NCBI GenBank assembly: GCA_046346665.1
Contig: JAXMHQ010000020.1
Location: forward strand, 1-64,000
From: JAXMHQ01 sp046346665
Lineage (GTDB): Bacteria; Verrucomicrobiota; Verrucomicrobiia; Limisphaerales; JAXMHQ01
DNA: 64,000 bases
Direction of reading: 5' to 3'
Of this stretch, positions 33,029-41,870 are shown in pieces. Numbering within the stretch: position 1 is the stretch's first letter; each line of letters starts with the position of its first letter. The translations under genes and the position numbers were made by a program. The notes below the pieces were generated by a model. The model had not been told where the DNA came from. It ran no database searches and was given only the letters and a program-made list of their open reading frames with translations.

Positions 33029-35146
33029 CTACTCCGGAGTGCCCACACGATAAAAACGGGTCGGCACCACTGCTGCCCCGGGATCCGGCCACAACACCAG
33101 ATTGGTGGTTGTCGCCAGGTTCGTCAATGTCACCCAGTCATTCCCACCGGAGGATGCCTGTACGGTGAGATAAGGACTCCAGCCAGGGTTCGAGATCTGA
33201 AGCAACGGCGACTCGGGATTCTCCGCGGAATCGATGGCGAGCGTGAGAACGATGGGTGAAGCCATGGGATTCCAAGCCCGGCCGACGGTTCCGTCCTCGC
33301 GTCCGAACGTGAAAAAGGTGCCGTTCGGCGAGAAACCGAGGCTGTTGACCCCGCTCATTTCGTTGGTCCAGCTCCACAGCGATTGCCAGGTGCCCGCCTG
33401 CCAATAACGGACGCTGTCCGAACCGGCCGCGGCGAGAAAAGTCCCGTCCGGCGAAAACGCCAGGCTCCGCGCGCCTTCGGTCATGCTGAGCGTCTGCAAC
33501 AACGCGCCGCCCGAAACCTGCCAGATCCGGATCAGTCCGTCCTTGCGGCCGGCGGACGCGACGTAAGCGCCGGCGGGATCGATGGCAAGGGCCTGGACGG
33601 AGTTGGTGTGGCCGGTGAATTCAACAGCAGAACCGGTCCCGAGGTCCCACAGCTTGATCGTGCCGCCGGCGAACAGCCCGCCCGATGCCAGGTGCCGTCC
33701 GTCAGGCGCGAACGCCAGCGTCGCGGTCCCGTTTGTGTGCCCGGGCAAGGTTTGCACCAGGCTGCCGTCGGCGATGGACCACAGCCGGATGACCTGTTCG
33801 GATCGGTCGCCCGCCGTGGCAACGGTGTGGCCGTCGGGAGACACCGCGACGGCGGTGATGCCGTTGGTGGCGGCAATGAACCGGTTCAGCAGGGCGCCGT
33901 CGCTGCAACGCCAAATGCAAAGCGTGTTGTCCAGGCAGCCCCCGCCCGAAACCAGCAGGGTCGCGTCCGGCGAAAACGCGATCGCCCCGACCTGGTTCGT
34001 TTGCGCGACCAGGAACCGCGCCGCGGCACCCGTCTCCGCCGACCTTAACCAGAGCGATCCATCCTGGCATGCCCCGGCGACGTATTGGCCGTCGGGCGAA
34101 ACACACGCGCGAGTGATGGATCCCGACTGGCCGGTGAGGCTGCCGAGCAAGGCGCCATCGGCGGTTTGCCACAGTTGGACACGGTGATCGTCGCCGCCGG
34201 ACACCAGCACGGAGTTGTCCGCCGTGCACGCGAGCCCGAGCACCGGGCCGGAGTGGGCCGGCCACGAACGGGCGAGCGTCCAGCCCGCGGCGGCGGACCA
34301 GGATTCGATGGTCCCCGACTGATCCCCGGTGAACAGCGACTGCCCGCCGGCGCCGAAGGCGAGAGCGGTGACGCCGGAGGAATTCGTCAGCGTGCGGTCG
34401 ATGCCCCAATCGGATCTGCGCCGGAATACAACGGTCCGGTCGAGTGAACCCGACACGAGCGTGGCGCCATTCGGGCTGAAGCACAGCGCGGTGACATTCG
34501 AACTGTGATAATACGAATTGAGCGTCGCCCAGTCGTTCGTGCGGAGGATGACGATTTTGCGATCCTCGCCGCCGAGCACGAGAACCGAGCCGTCGGGCGC
34601 AAAGGCCGCGCTCAAGACGACGCCGTCGTGTTTGACACCGTTGTAAACGAGGCTGCCGTCGGAGACGCGCCAGATGCGGGTGAAACGGTCGCCGCCGCCG
34701 GAAGCGATCTGGAGGCCGTTCGGCGCGAAGGCGAGGCACCGGACCTGGGCGAGGTTATTGGTGTAATTGACGCCGATTTCGGAATTCTGCCAGGAGAGGT
34801 TGAACGTGCGGACGAGCGTGCCGTTGGTGACGGTCCAGAGCCGAATGGCGCCGTCGTAGTAGCCGGCGGCGAGGTTGGTGCCGCCGGGGCCGAACGCCAG
34901 GCTGGTGACCTGGAACCGGCTGCCGGCCAGGGTCCGAAGCAGGGCGCCGTCGGAGGCCCGCCAGATTTTCACCGTGGCATCCTCGCTGCCGGTGGCGATG
35001 CAGGCGCCGTCGGGCGAAACGGCCACCGCGGTGGCCGGTCCGGCGTGTCCGCCCTGCAACCAGGCGCGGGCATCGAAAGGTTGGTGGGCCGCGACCGCCG
35101 GCAGCGCGAAACCGGCGAGCACTGTGAGAAGAAGGAGGCGATTCAT
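33029..35146 (-). CDS. Secreted WD40-repeat protein
   Basis: 705 residues with a signal peptide (MNRLLLLTVLAGFALPAVA). About a dozen WD40 blades follow from residue 30 to 620, each with a SPDG(A/R/Q) turn and a closing (I/L)WR/LW strand, for example VAVSPDGACIATGSEDATVK and FSPDATLLVSGGGCLDNTLC. This suggests two propellers or one double propeller. The C-terminal 75 residues are the FYR module (VPTRFYRVGTPE). It probably acts as an extracytoplasmic scaffold. It sits between DUF362 and SMP-30 genes on the same strand. Confidence 0.9.
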   Translation of the reverse strand: MNRLLLLTVLAGFALPAVAAHQPFDARAWLQGGHAGPATAVAVSPDGACIATGSEDATVKIWRASDGALLRTLAGSRFQVTSLAFGPGGTNLAAGYYDGAIRLWTVTNGTLVRTFNLSWQNSEIGVNYTNNLAQVRCLAFAPNGLQIASGGGDRFTRIWRVSDGSLVYNGVKHDGVVLSAAFAPDGSVLVLGGEDRKIVILRTNDWATLNSYYHSSNVTALCFSPNGATLVSGSLDRTVVFRRRSDWGIDRTLTNSSGVTALAFGAGGQSLFTGDQSGTIESWSAAAGWTLARSWPAHSGPVLGLACTADNSVLVSGGDDHRVQLWQTADGALLGSLTGQSGSITRACVSPDGQYVAGACQDGSLWLRSAETGAAARFLVAQTNQVGAIAFSPDATLLVSGGGCLDNTLCIWRCSDGALLNRFIAATNGITAVAVSPDGHTVATAGDRSEQVIRLWSIADGSLVQTLPGHTNGTATLAFAPDGRHLASGGLFAGGTIKLWDLGTGSAVEFTGHTNSVQALAIDPAGAYVASAGRKDGLIRIWQVSGGALLQTLSMTEGARSLAFSPDGTFLAAAGSDSVRYWQAGTWQSLWSWTNEMSGVNSLGFSPNGTFFTFGREDGTVGRAWNPMASPIVLTLAIDSAENPESPLLQISNPGWSPYLTVQASSGGNDWVTLTNLATTTNLVLWPDPGAAVVPTRFYRVGTPE

Positions 35147-35164
35147 AGGATCGTGGGGGCCGGG

Positions 35165-36343
35165 TCAGGCCGCGATGCGCGGGTTGAGGGCCATGTTCAC
35201 CTGCGAGGCGATGCTGGAGGTGTCGGAGATGTAGGCCGTGCCGAGCCCGTAGGTCATTTTGCGCGAGGCGATGGTTTCGCCCAGCACCTCGATTTTGCTG
35301 AGATCGTATTGGCCCATCCCGAGCTGCCCGGCGTAGCTGAGGTAGGCGGGGTAACGCGGCCAGTTGAACCCGGAATTGTTGCTGTAACCGCGGCTGACAA
35401 TTCCGGCGTTGATGTCCATGAGCTCGACCCCGACGCGATCGGCGGCGAGCCAGTCGAGGCTGACGATGGCGGCGCGCTGGTTGACCGCGGTTCCGAGGCA
35501 CGGGCCCGTGCCCTGCATGCCCTGGTAACAGTCGATGACGGAAAGATCGGGCGCGAGCTGCGCGCCGAGCCGGACGAGGTTGTCGTTGAGATCCTGCGAA
35601 TTGTTGCCGCCGCCCGAGGCGTTGTTGCCGCTGGCGGAATGCATGTAACCCTTGTCGTTCTGCCAGTTCCCCGTGTTGCGGAACCGGTTCGCGTCAATCA
35701 CCGGCGAGGCCATCACGATGTTCTTCAACGACAATGTCGCGATCACGTAATTGTGCGTCTTGGCTTTCGCGGCTGAGATGACGAAATAATCCGGGTTCAA
35801 CAGCATTTTGGAGATCCGGACCTGCTGCAGCGGCGTGGAGGCCGAGGCGTTGGTGTTCCACACCAGCCGCGTTTCATAACCTTCCTCGTTCAGATCCTTG
35901 AACCGCACCGGGAACTTCCGAAGCAGGCTGAAATAATTGTTGTTGGCAAAAGCCACCATCGTCGGATCCGTCGCACAGGCCTCGGCGATCAACACGTCGG
36001 TCTTGCCGATCGACGCCAGGAATTCCAGGATCGCTTCGAGACAATCGACCGGGGTGTCGGACAGCAGGACGTCGCCGTGCCCGTTGTTGGAGGTGCCGAT
36101 CACGCAGTTCGGCTTGACGAGGATCGGCCGGTTGCCGATGGCCGCAGCGATCTGCTTTTTGAATCGCTGCAGTCCCTGGAAAATGATATCGACATGATCA
36201 TTGCCGGCTGTGAGCGAAACCTGGCTGGTGGTGGTGAGCGGGGCGGCATCGACCGGGCTGAGCCGGTGCAGTGCCAGGGCGCCTCCGGCGAGGGCCGCGG
36301 TTTTGAGAAAATGGCGCCGGTTCAAAAGAGGTTGCGTGCGCAT
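35165..36343 (-). CDS. Tat-exported DUF362 domain protein
   Basis: 392 residues from the ATG at 36343; a TTG at 36352 is an alternative. The leader NRRHFLKTAALAGGALALH is of twin-arginine type. DUF362 features are RPILVKPNCVIG, TDVLIAEACATDP and AAKAKTHNYVIATLSLKN. The typical C-terminal ferredoxin motif of some DUF362 proteins is absent. The biochemical function of the family is unknown. It is first of a four-gene set with 18 bases to the WD40 gene. Confidence 0.85.
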   Translation of the reverse strand: MRTQPLLNRRHFLKTAALAGGALALHRLSPVDAAPLTTTSQVSLTAGNDHVDIIFQGLQRFKKQIAAAIGNRPILVKPNCVIGTSNNGHGDVLLSDTPVDCLEAILEFLASIGKTDVLIAEACATDPTMVAFANNNYFSLLRKFPVRFKDLNEEGYETRLVWNTNASASTPLQQVRISKMLLNPDYFVISAAKAKTHNYVIATLSLKNIVMASPVIDANRFRNTGNWQNDKGYMHSASGNNASGGGNNSQDLNDNLVRLGAQLAPDLSVIDCYQGMQGTGPCLGTAVNQRAAIVSLDWLAADRVGVELMDINAGIVSRGYSNNSGFNWPRYPAYLSYAGQLGMGQYDLSKIEVLGETIASRKMTYGLGTAYISDTSSIASQVNMALNPRIAA

Positions 36344-36498
36344 GGCGAACAATCAAGGATCGATGAGGAAAGTTCCCTGAAATCCCGGAACGAAGAAGTG
36401 ATTAAACATAAAAACCGCCGGCGGGACCATGATCGACGCTCCCTGCAGACCCCTCTTACCCGCCGCTTCCACAATGAATTATGCTGATGCTTGAGTCA
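36344..36498. promoter_or_regulatory. Divergent spacer between DUF362 set and SGNH lipoprotein gene
   Basis: 155 bases between opposite starts; promoters for both units must lie here, but no clear hexamers were identified. A ccgccggcggg palindrome lies at about 36416-36426. Confidence 0.4.
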
Positions 36499-37221
36499 AT
36501 GAGAATAAGAATCCAGAACAGCCGTCCATTGCGTCACGCGGGCGCTCTGCTTTGCTGCCTGGCCTCCGTGCTCCTGGCCGTTTCATGCGGAAGAACCGAG
36601 CCGGCCACCGGCGTGTTGTTCATCGGGAACAGCTACACCCGGATCAACGGCGGCCTCGACCAGCAATTGAAAACCCTGGCGCCGGAAATCAGGACAGCCA
36701 GCATCGTCGTGGACGGGTCCACGCTGGAAAGGCACTGGACCAACGGGGCGGCGTTGGCCGAGATCCGGAAAGGCGGCTGGAATTACGTCGTGTTACAGGA
36801 GCAAAGCCAGGGGCCGATCGCCAACAGGAAGCTCTGGCGCGAGTTTGCGGCGAAGTTCGACGAGGAGATCCGGAAGCAGGGCGGCAAAACAGTGTTGCTG
36901 ATGACCTGGGAACGGCCGGACAGCGTGAAGTTCGGGGTGACGACAACGAACATGGTCGCGGCGTTTCGGGAGTTGGGACGGGATCTGCACGCGATCGTGG
37001 CACCTGCCGGTGTGGCGTTCGCCGACAGCTTGCGACAAAAGCCCGGGATTGTTCTGAACCAACCCGACGGTCATCCCACCCAGGCCGGCAGCTACCTCGC
37101 GGCGTGCATTCTCTACAAAACCATTCTGGGTCGCAACCCGGTCGGCAACCCCGCGCGCCCGCCCGGCCTGGACGCTGCCACCGCCTTATGGCTTCAACAG
37201 GTGGCTGAGAAGACAGATTGA
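36499..37221 (+). CDS. SGNH/GDSL-type hydrolase lipoprotein
   Basis: 240 residues from the ATG at 36499; ATGs at 36481 and 36487 are alternatives. A lipoprotein signal ends in SVLLAVSCGR. The nucleophile Ser is in VLFIGNSYTRINGG, the oxyanion Asn is probably in GGWNYVVLQEQSQ-associated turns, and the Asp-His pair is QPDGHPTQAGSYLA. It is probably an esterase or deacetylase at the cell envelope, with substrate unknown. Divergent from the DUF362 set. Confidence 0.85.
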   Translation: MRIRIQNSRPLRHAGALLCCLASVLLAVSCGRTEPATGVLFIGNSYTRINGGLDQQLKTLAPEIRTASIVVDGSTLERHWTNGAALAEIRKGGWNYVVLQEQSQGPIANRKLWREFAAKFDEEIRKQGGKTVLLMTWERPDSVKFGVTTTNMVAAFRELGRDLHAIVAPAGVAFADSLRQKPGIVLNQPDGHPTQAGSYLAACILYKTILGRNPVGNPARPPGLDAATALWLQQVAEKTD

Positions 37222-37244
37222 CGGGAGGGGAACGGAAAACGCTT

Positions 37245-37360
37245 TTTAGCCACGAATGGACACGGATGAACACGGATAAGAAGGGGAACCAGGTTTTAAC
37301 AAGAGGCCGCAGAGGGAGCAGAGAATCATCTCAGCCCTCTGCTGACTCTGCTGCCTCCTG
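37245..37360. repeat. Families B and H repeats after the SGNH gene
   Basis: A family B copy tagccacgaatggacacgga (37247-37280) and an inverted cagagggagcagagaatc / agccctctgctgactctgct pair (37307-37360) fill the gap before the PD40 stop. Confidence 0.75.
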
Positions 37361-37389
37361 TTTAAAATCAGTCCCTTTCTCCCGTCAGC

Positions 37390-40300
37390 TCACCAGTTCC
37401 CCGCAACGACACGGTAAAACCGGTTCTGCAGCTTTGACGGAACAATGAAGTAGCCCTGCTGCCCGTTGCTCCATGTAAACACCGGCGCTTCCTGCCAGGC
37501 CGGGTCGCCCACGTTGTCCTTGTAAAGCACTCGGTACATCAACCCCGGCGCGGCAGCCCAACTCACCGTCATCGTCCCGTTGGTCACGCTCACTCTGGGC
37601 GAAATGTGAAACACCGAACCCGCATTCCGCGGATCGGTCCCCGTCGTGTATTCCGCCAGGTTCGACACGCCGTCTCCGTCCGCATCGTCCTGCGCCATGG
37701 AGTAATCCCCCGCCTGCCCTGTCGGATGCCCGAAATACTGGTTCATCCACCAGTCCGGAATCCCGTCATGATCGCTGTCCGTCGGATCGGTCGGCGCCGC
37801 CAGTTCGATCGCGAATGCGTCAGCCGAGCGGTTCAGGTCGTTGGCGGCCCAGCCGGTGCCGGTGGTCAGGAAGGCAATGGTGCTGGCGTTGGCTGAGATG
37901 GAGGGTCGGGAATTCCAGAAAACCGCCGCATCGCCGGCCTGGATATTGTTGAGAAGCGCATTCGTTCCGGCCACGCGGTCGAAGATGTAAAGGTTAGGCG
38001 CGGGATTTGAAATGCCGGCCACGAGGTTGCTGGCCCAGCTCCGGTAGATGACGAGCCGGCCGTCGCCGCTGAGCGCGGGCGCATCGGAAGCGGCATTGGC
38101 GCCGGTGGACTGGTCGGCGCTCTGACTCACGGTTTGCCGCGTTTTGTTGACCAGGTCGTAGAGAAAGAGATTCGTGCCGTTGGCAACATTGGTCGCCGCC
38201 ACGAATGCCACGAAATTCCCGTCGGCACTCCAGCCGATCAGGTTGGCGATTATTGAATTTCCCGAGGAAAAAACGACACTCCGGGTTCGCACGTTGTCAA
38301 CCGCCTGATACAGGCCGGTTCCAAAGCTGTAGCTGTACTCCAGGTAATTGCCGTTGGGACTCAAGGAAGCGCCTGTGATTGTGGTAGAGAATAAAGGGTA
38401 TGCATTGGTGTGAACGTCCTTCGAAATCGCCGCATCGAACACCCGCGCCTTCCAATAGGTGGACGCGGACGCCCAGGCAGCCTGGTATGCCATGTACCTG
38501 CCGTCCATGCTCAATGTCGGTGCGCAAGGCGTGGAGTTGTAAATATTTGTGAGAATGATGGTGCTCCCCGTCAGAACATCCCGCCAGACAGCGGTGGGGT
38601 AAAGATTCGTGGGCGCGGGTCCGAGATTGTAGGCGGTTGTCAGGAAGGCCACATAACGCCCGTCCTGGCTGATCGCCGCGTCGGAACAATCCGCGTTGGC
38701 GTAACTTGATTTGTCCGCCCCGAATGTCATCAAGGTGCTCGAACGGCTGAGGAGATCGAACCGGTAAACATTCAGGTAAGGAGGAGGCGCGGCGTTCGCG
38801 TTGGTCGCGAAGGCGAATCCGGTGACGAGATTCGTGGCGCGGCTGGTGAACAGGAGGTATCGCGAATTGCCTGTGAATATCGGCGAACTCGAATTGCCGC
38901 CGAGCGCAGGACCGCCGCCGCATCCGGCGCTGACGAGGTAAAGCGACCCGGTGGCCAGGTCAGCCACATAAACATTTTCCAGGTCCGGTTCGACGTTGGC
39001 GGCCAGTCCGGTCGAAGTGGACGTGAACGCAGCCCAGCGTCCATCGGCGCTGATGGCCGAAAACGAAATTGAGTTCAGGGCGTCCGCGGTGGCAAGCGCC
39101 AGGCCGGGATCGCGACTGGAAACCAGCTCCGTGGATCCGGAAAGCACATCGCGCGCAAACACGTCCACCGCCTGGTTGAAATCACGAGAGACCAATCCGC
39201 CATCCGGGCTCGTGAAGGCGACGACGCTCCCATCGCTGCTGACCTCGAACGTGGAGAGGGATTGGTCCACCGATCCCATGCCGTTGGTGTCGGCGTCCAC
39301 GAGGAGCAACCCGCCGGAGGAAAGTTCGCGAAGATACAGATGGAACCCGGGAGCGATGGGGTTGTTGACCAGGCCCGATGCGTCGCTGAGGAAGGCGACG
39401 AACCGGCCTTCGCCCGGGGAGAACACGGGGCGTTTGGAGGTGCTCGAGATGATCCCGGCCGTCCCGGGATCGCCGATGATCGTGTCCGTGGAGGTCCATT
39501 CATCCAGCACATGCAGGCTTGTGAAAAAGGACATCGTGGAAGTCAGCGCGGCGGCATTCGTGCCTTCCTTGCAGGCATAGGCGATGTAGCGCCCGTCGGC
39601 GCTCATCTCAGGGCCGTAGGGATCGTCCTGGTCGGACGTGCCGGGAATGGCATTTGTGGTCACGACCTCGGTGGTGCCGGCGACAAGGTCATAGCGGAGG
39701 ATGACAGCGTTGCCGTTGAGATCGGTGTCACCGGCCTTGAACACCAGCCGGCGGCCGTCGTCGCTCAAGCAGGCGTGATAGGAACACGTTGCCAGCGAGT
39801 CTGGCGGGGCATTGGTGGGATTGGCGACAAAGTTGGACCAGACGATTGAAGCTGCCGCCGCGCTGGCCCAGGTTGTTGTTCCCAAGATCCGGTCATAAAC
39901 AAAAATCTCCCCGGCGCTGTTCGTGGGCACACCCGGTACAATGCCCTGTTGATTACTGAAGAACGCAACCCACCTGCCGTCGCAAGAAATGAGCGGTCTG
40001 CGCGCATATTGCCCGGTGCCCGTGCCTGCATACACGCCGGGCGTGAGCCAGGTCGTTGTGGCTGTTTGCAGGTCCCGGAGATAAATCCATTCCATGTAAT
40101 TCGTGTTTCCGGGAGTCAGATCGTAGGCCCTGCTCGAAAAGGCAACGAACCGACCGTCCGGCGTCATCACCGGATCGGAAGAATCCCGGTTGCCGGGGGC
40201 TCCATCCATGGCGACGCTCACCAGGGTGTTCGATTGATTCGCCATGTCGCGGACAAAAATCTGGCTGCTCCGTTTGTTCGTGTTGCCCGGAATCAAGTCC

Positions 40301-40677
40301 AGCCCCGTGCTTTGGAACAAGACGAACTGGCAGTTGGTGGAGGCGCGGCCCTGAAAGGAGTAACCGTCCGCGGCCCTGCCCGTGGCGGTGGCGCTTACCA
40401 GGCTCAACTGATGGGTTTGGCGGTCGTAGAGATAAACATTATTTCCCGACGCCGCACTGCCAACGGCGGTGAGGTCATTGGCCACGCTGGAAAAGACGAC
40501 GAACCGCCCGTCCGGAGTCAGCGCGGGCGCGGTAGAGTCCGCATTGCCACCAGCCGGCAATGGCAAGGCCGGGTTGCGCCCGGTCAACAGCACGAACGGC
40601 GCGGCATTGAGTTGCGCGGTCAATCCCAGGAACCCGGCGGCAATCAGAAGATATTTCGAAGAATTGAAAAGAATCAT
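37390..40677 (-). CDS. Large secreted PD40 (TolB-like propeller) protein, paralogue 1
   Basis: 1,095 residues from the ATG at 40677, which gives a signal peptide (FNSSKYLLIAAGFLGLTAQL). The body contains about 16 PD40-type strands such as APALTPDGRFVVFSSVANDL, DPVMTPDGRFVAFSSRAYDL and GPEMSADGRYIAYACKEG, implying two or three propellers. Near residue 965 is a calcium-binding TSP3-like stretch (DPTDSDHDGIPDWWMNQYFG; DDADGDGVSNLAEYTTGTDP). The last 80 residues are a module ending NRFYRVVAGNW. It is paralogous to 41871-45152 and follows a pseudopilin on the same strand with 10 bases between them. Probably extracellular; function unknown. Confidence 0.85.
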   Translation of the reverse strand: MILFNSSKYLLIAAGFLGLTAQLNAAPFVLLTGRNPALPLPAGGNADSTAPALTPDGRFVVFSSVANDLTAVGSAASGNNVYLYDRQTHQLSLVSATATGRAADGYSFQGRASTNCQFVLFQSTGLDLIPGNTNKRSSQIFVRDMANQSNTLVSVAMDGAPGNRDSSDPVMTPDGRFVAFSSRAYDLTPGNTNYMEWIYLRDLQTATTTWLTPGVYAGTGTGQYARRPLISCDGRWVAFFSNQQGIVPGVPTNSAGEIFVYDRILGTTTWASAAAASIVWSNFVANPTNAPPDSLATCSYHACLSDDGRRLVFKAGDTDLNGNAVILRYDLVAGTTEVVTTNAIPGTSDQDDPYGPEMSADGRYIAYACKEGTNAAALTSTMSFFTSLHVLDEWTSTDTIIGDPGTAGIISSTSKRPVFSPGEGRFVAFLSDASGLVNNPIAPGFHLYLRELSSGGLLLVDADTNGMGSVDQSLSTFEVSSDGSVVAFTSPDGGLVSRDFNQAVDVFARDVLSGSTELVSSRDPGLALATADALNSISFSAISADGRWAAFTSTSTGLAANVEPDLENVYVADLATGSLYLVSAGCGGGPALGGNSSSPIFTGNSRYLLFTSRATNLVTGFAFATNANAAPPPYLNVYRFDLLSRSSTLMTFGADKSSYANADCSDAAISQDGRYVAFLTTAYNLGPAPTNLYPTAVWRDVLTGSTIILTNIYNSTPCAPTLSMDGRYMAYQAAWASASTYWKARVFDAAISKDVHTNAYPLFSTTITGASLSPNGNYLEYSYSFGTGLYQAVDNVRTRSVVFSSGNSIIANLIGWSADGNFVAFVAATNVANGTNLFLYDLVNKTRQTVSQSADQSTGANAASDAPALSGDGRLVIYRSWASNLVAGISNPAPNLYIFDRVAGTNALLNNIQAGDAAVFWNSRPSISANASTIAFLTTGTGWAANDLNRSADAFAIELAAPTDPTDSDHDGIPDWWMNQYFGHPTGQAGDYSMAQDDADGDGVSNLAEYTTGTDPRNAGSVFHISPRVSVTNGTMTVSWAAAPGLMYRVLYKDNVGDPAWQEAPVFTWSNGQQGYFIVPSKLQNRFYRVVAGNW

Positions 40678-40687
40678 TTTGTCCTCA

Positions 40688-41617
40688 TTAATCACCTGCG
40701 ACCGTCGTCCACATTCCCAGTGCATTGGTGAGCGTGCCCGAGCCGACGGTCTGCTCAATCGTCAGGGGAGCCACATGGCCATCATGAAAGAGATAGTTGA
40801 ACCGGTCTCCGTGCAGCCGGTAGACATACGAGCCATATGGAACAATAGACGTGGGAGCATTGGTGGGAGGCGAAACCTGGTACAACTCCGACCTTACGGC
40901 CGAGTACGGTCCCATGCAGAAGCAGGCCCAGATATTGCCCGCAGCCTGGTTGTTGAACGGTTCCTCCACCAGCAGCAATGATCCGCCCGGATCCTGAACC
41001 GCAGTTGTGCGGTAGCCCCGAGCCTCCCAATCGACCGACGAATCGCCTAACACTCTCCAATAAACACCCACACCGCAGGGGCTCCGGGAAGCCAACGGCG
41101 GCAGCACGTATTTTCGATTGTTCGCCGGAACCATGTAGCCTACCTGGTAGCCCCCCGGAGGGATCATCGCATAAGAACGGCGTCCCGCCCAGTCGGACAT
41201 CCAACCGCTCGGCTTAACATCCGCCGGACACCACTCTGCCAATGGCGTGTATTCGATCGGAATAGTTCCGTAAGTCATGTTGGCTTGTGGCCATCGGCCT
41301 CCCAAGTAAACTTGAAGGTAGCCGTCCCAGGCGGCCTGTGCTACGGACGTCCCATTGTCCAAGCCGGCGGGAGGGTATTGGTCTGAGCGATCGTTTGCAT
41401 AGGCATTGAACGCGCCGCCGATCTGTTTCATGTTCACCTTGCATTGAGTCCGCCAACTTTCGGCCTTGGATCCGGCGAGCGCGGGCAGGATCAGGAGGAG
41501 CAGCAGGGTCACCGTGCCAAGGACCACGACCAGTTCAACCAGGGTAAATCCACCAGCCCGGGATCCCACGGCACGTGTGTTTGCGGAGGAAGTTCGAATT
41601 ATGACACTCCTTTGCAT
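40688..41617 (-). CDS. Pseudopilin, array member 1
   Basis: 309 residues. The prepilin motif is AGGFTLVELVVVLGTVTLLL (about residues 21-40) with Gly at -1 and Glu at +5, then LILPALAGSKAESWRTQC. The globular part has DRSDQYPPAGLDNGTS, GWMSDWAGRRSYAMIPPGG and, near the end, YLFHDGHVAPLTIEQ. It shares most of these with the two pseudopilins at 45200 and 46158 but is the most diverged of the three. It ends 10 bases before the start of PD40 paralogue 1. Confidence 0.9.
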   Translation of the reverse strand: MQRSVIIRTSSANTRAVGSRAGGFTLVELVVVLGTVTLLLLLILPALAGSKAESWRTQCKVNMKQIGGAFNAYANDRSDQYPPAGLDNGTSVAQAAWDGYLQVYLGGRWPQANMTYGTIPIEYTPLAEWCPADVKPSGWMSDWAGRRSYAMIPPGGYQVGYMVPANNRKYVLPPLASRSPCGVGVYWRVLGDSSVDWEARGYRTTAVQDPGGSLLLVEEPFNNQAAGNIWACFCMGPYSAVRSELYQVSPPTNAPTSIVPYGSYVYRLHGDRFNYLFHDGHVAPLTIEQTVGSGTLTNALGMWTTVAGD

Positions 41618-41694
41618 GCTGGGTGGATATCAAAAATCTTGCCGAACTTCAAGTCGAATGGTCAAAGCCGGGCCAGGAAACCAGGAAGACATCA

Positions 41695-41848
41695 TCAACC
41701 ACGGATGGACACGGATAAGACTGGGGAACCGGACTGAACAGGAGCAAACGAACGCAACGTAGGAAAGCTTTTCAACCGCGAATGAACTCCAATGAACGCG
41801 AATACTCAGGGAATCCATTCGCGTCTATTCGCGTCCATTCGCGGTTCC
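41695..41848. repeat. Family B copy and inverted 'cgcgaatgaac' pair
   Basis: Within the 253-base gap between pseudopilin 1 and PD40 paralogue 2: caaccacggatggacacgga (41695-41719), then an inverted pair accgcgaatgaactccaatg (from 41775) and attcgcgtctattcgcgtcc (from 41817). The pair has a close relative at 48550-48622. Confidence 0.85.
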
Positions 41849-41870
41849 ACAACCCGCCGCTTCCAGCGTC

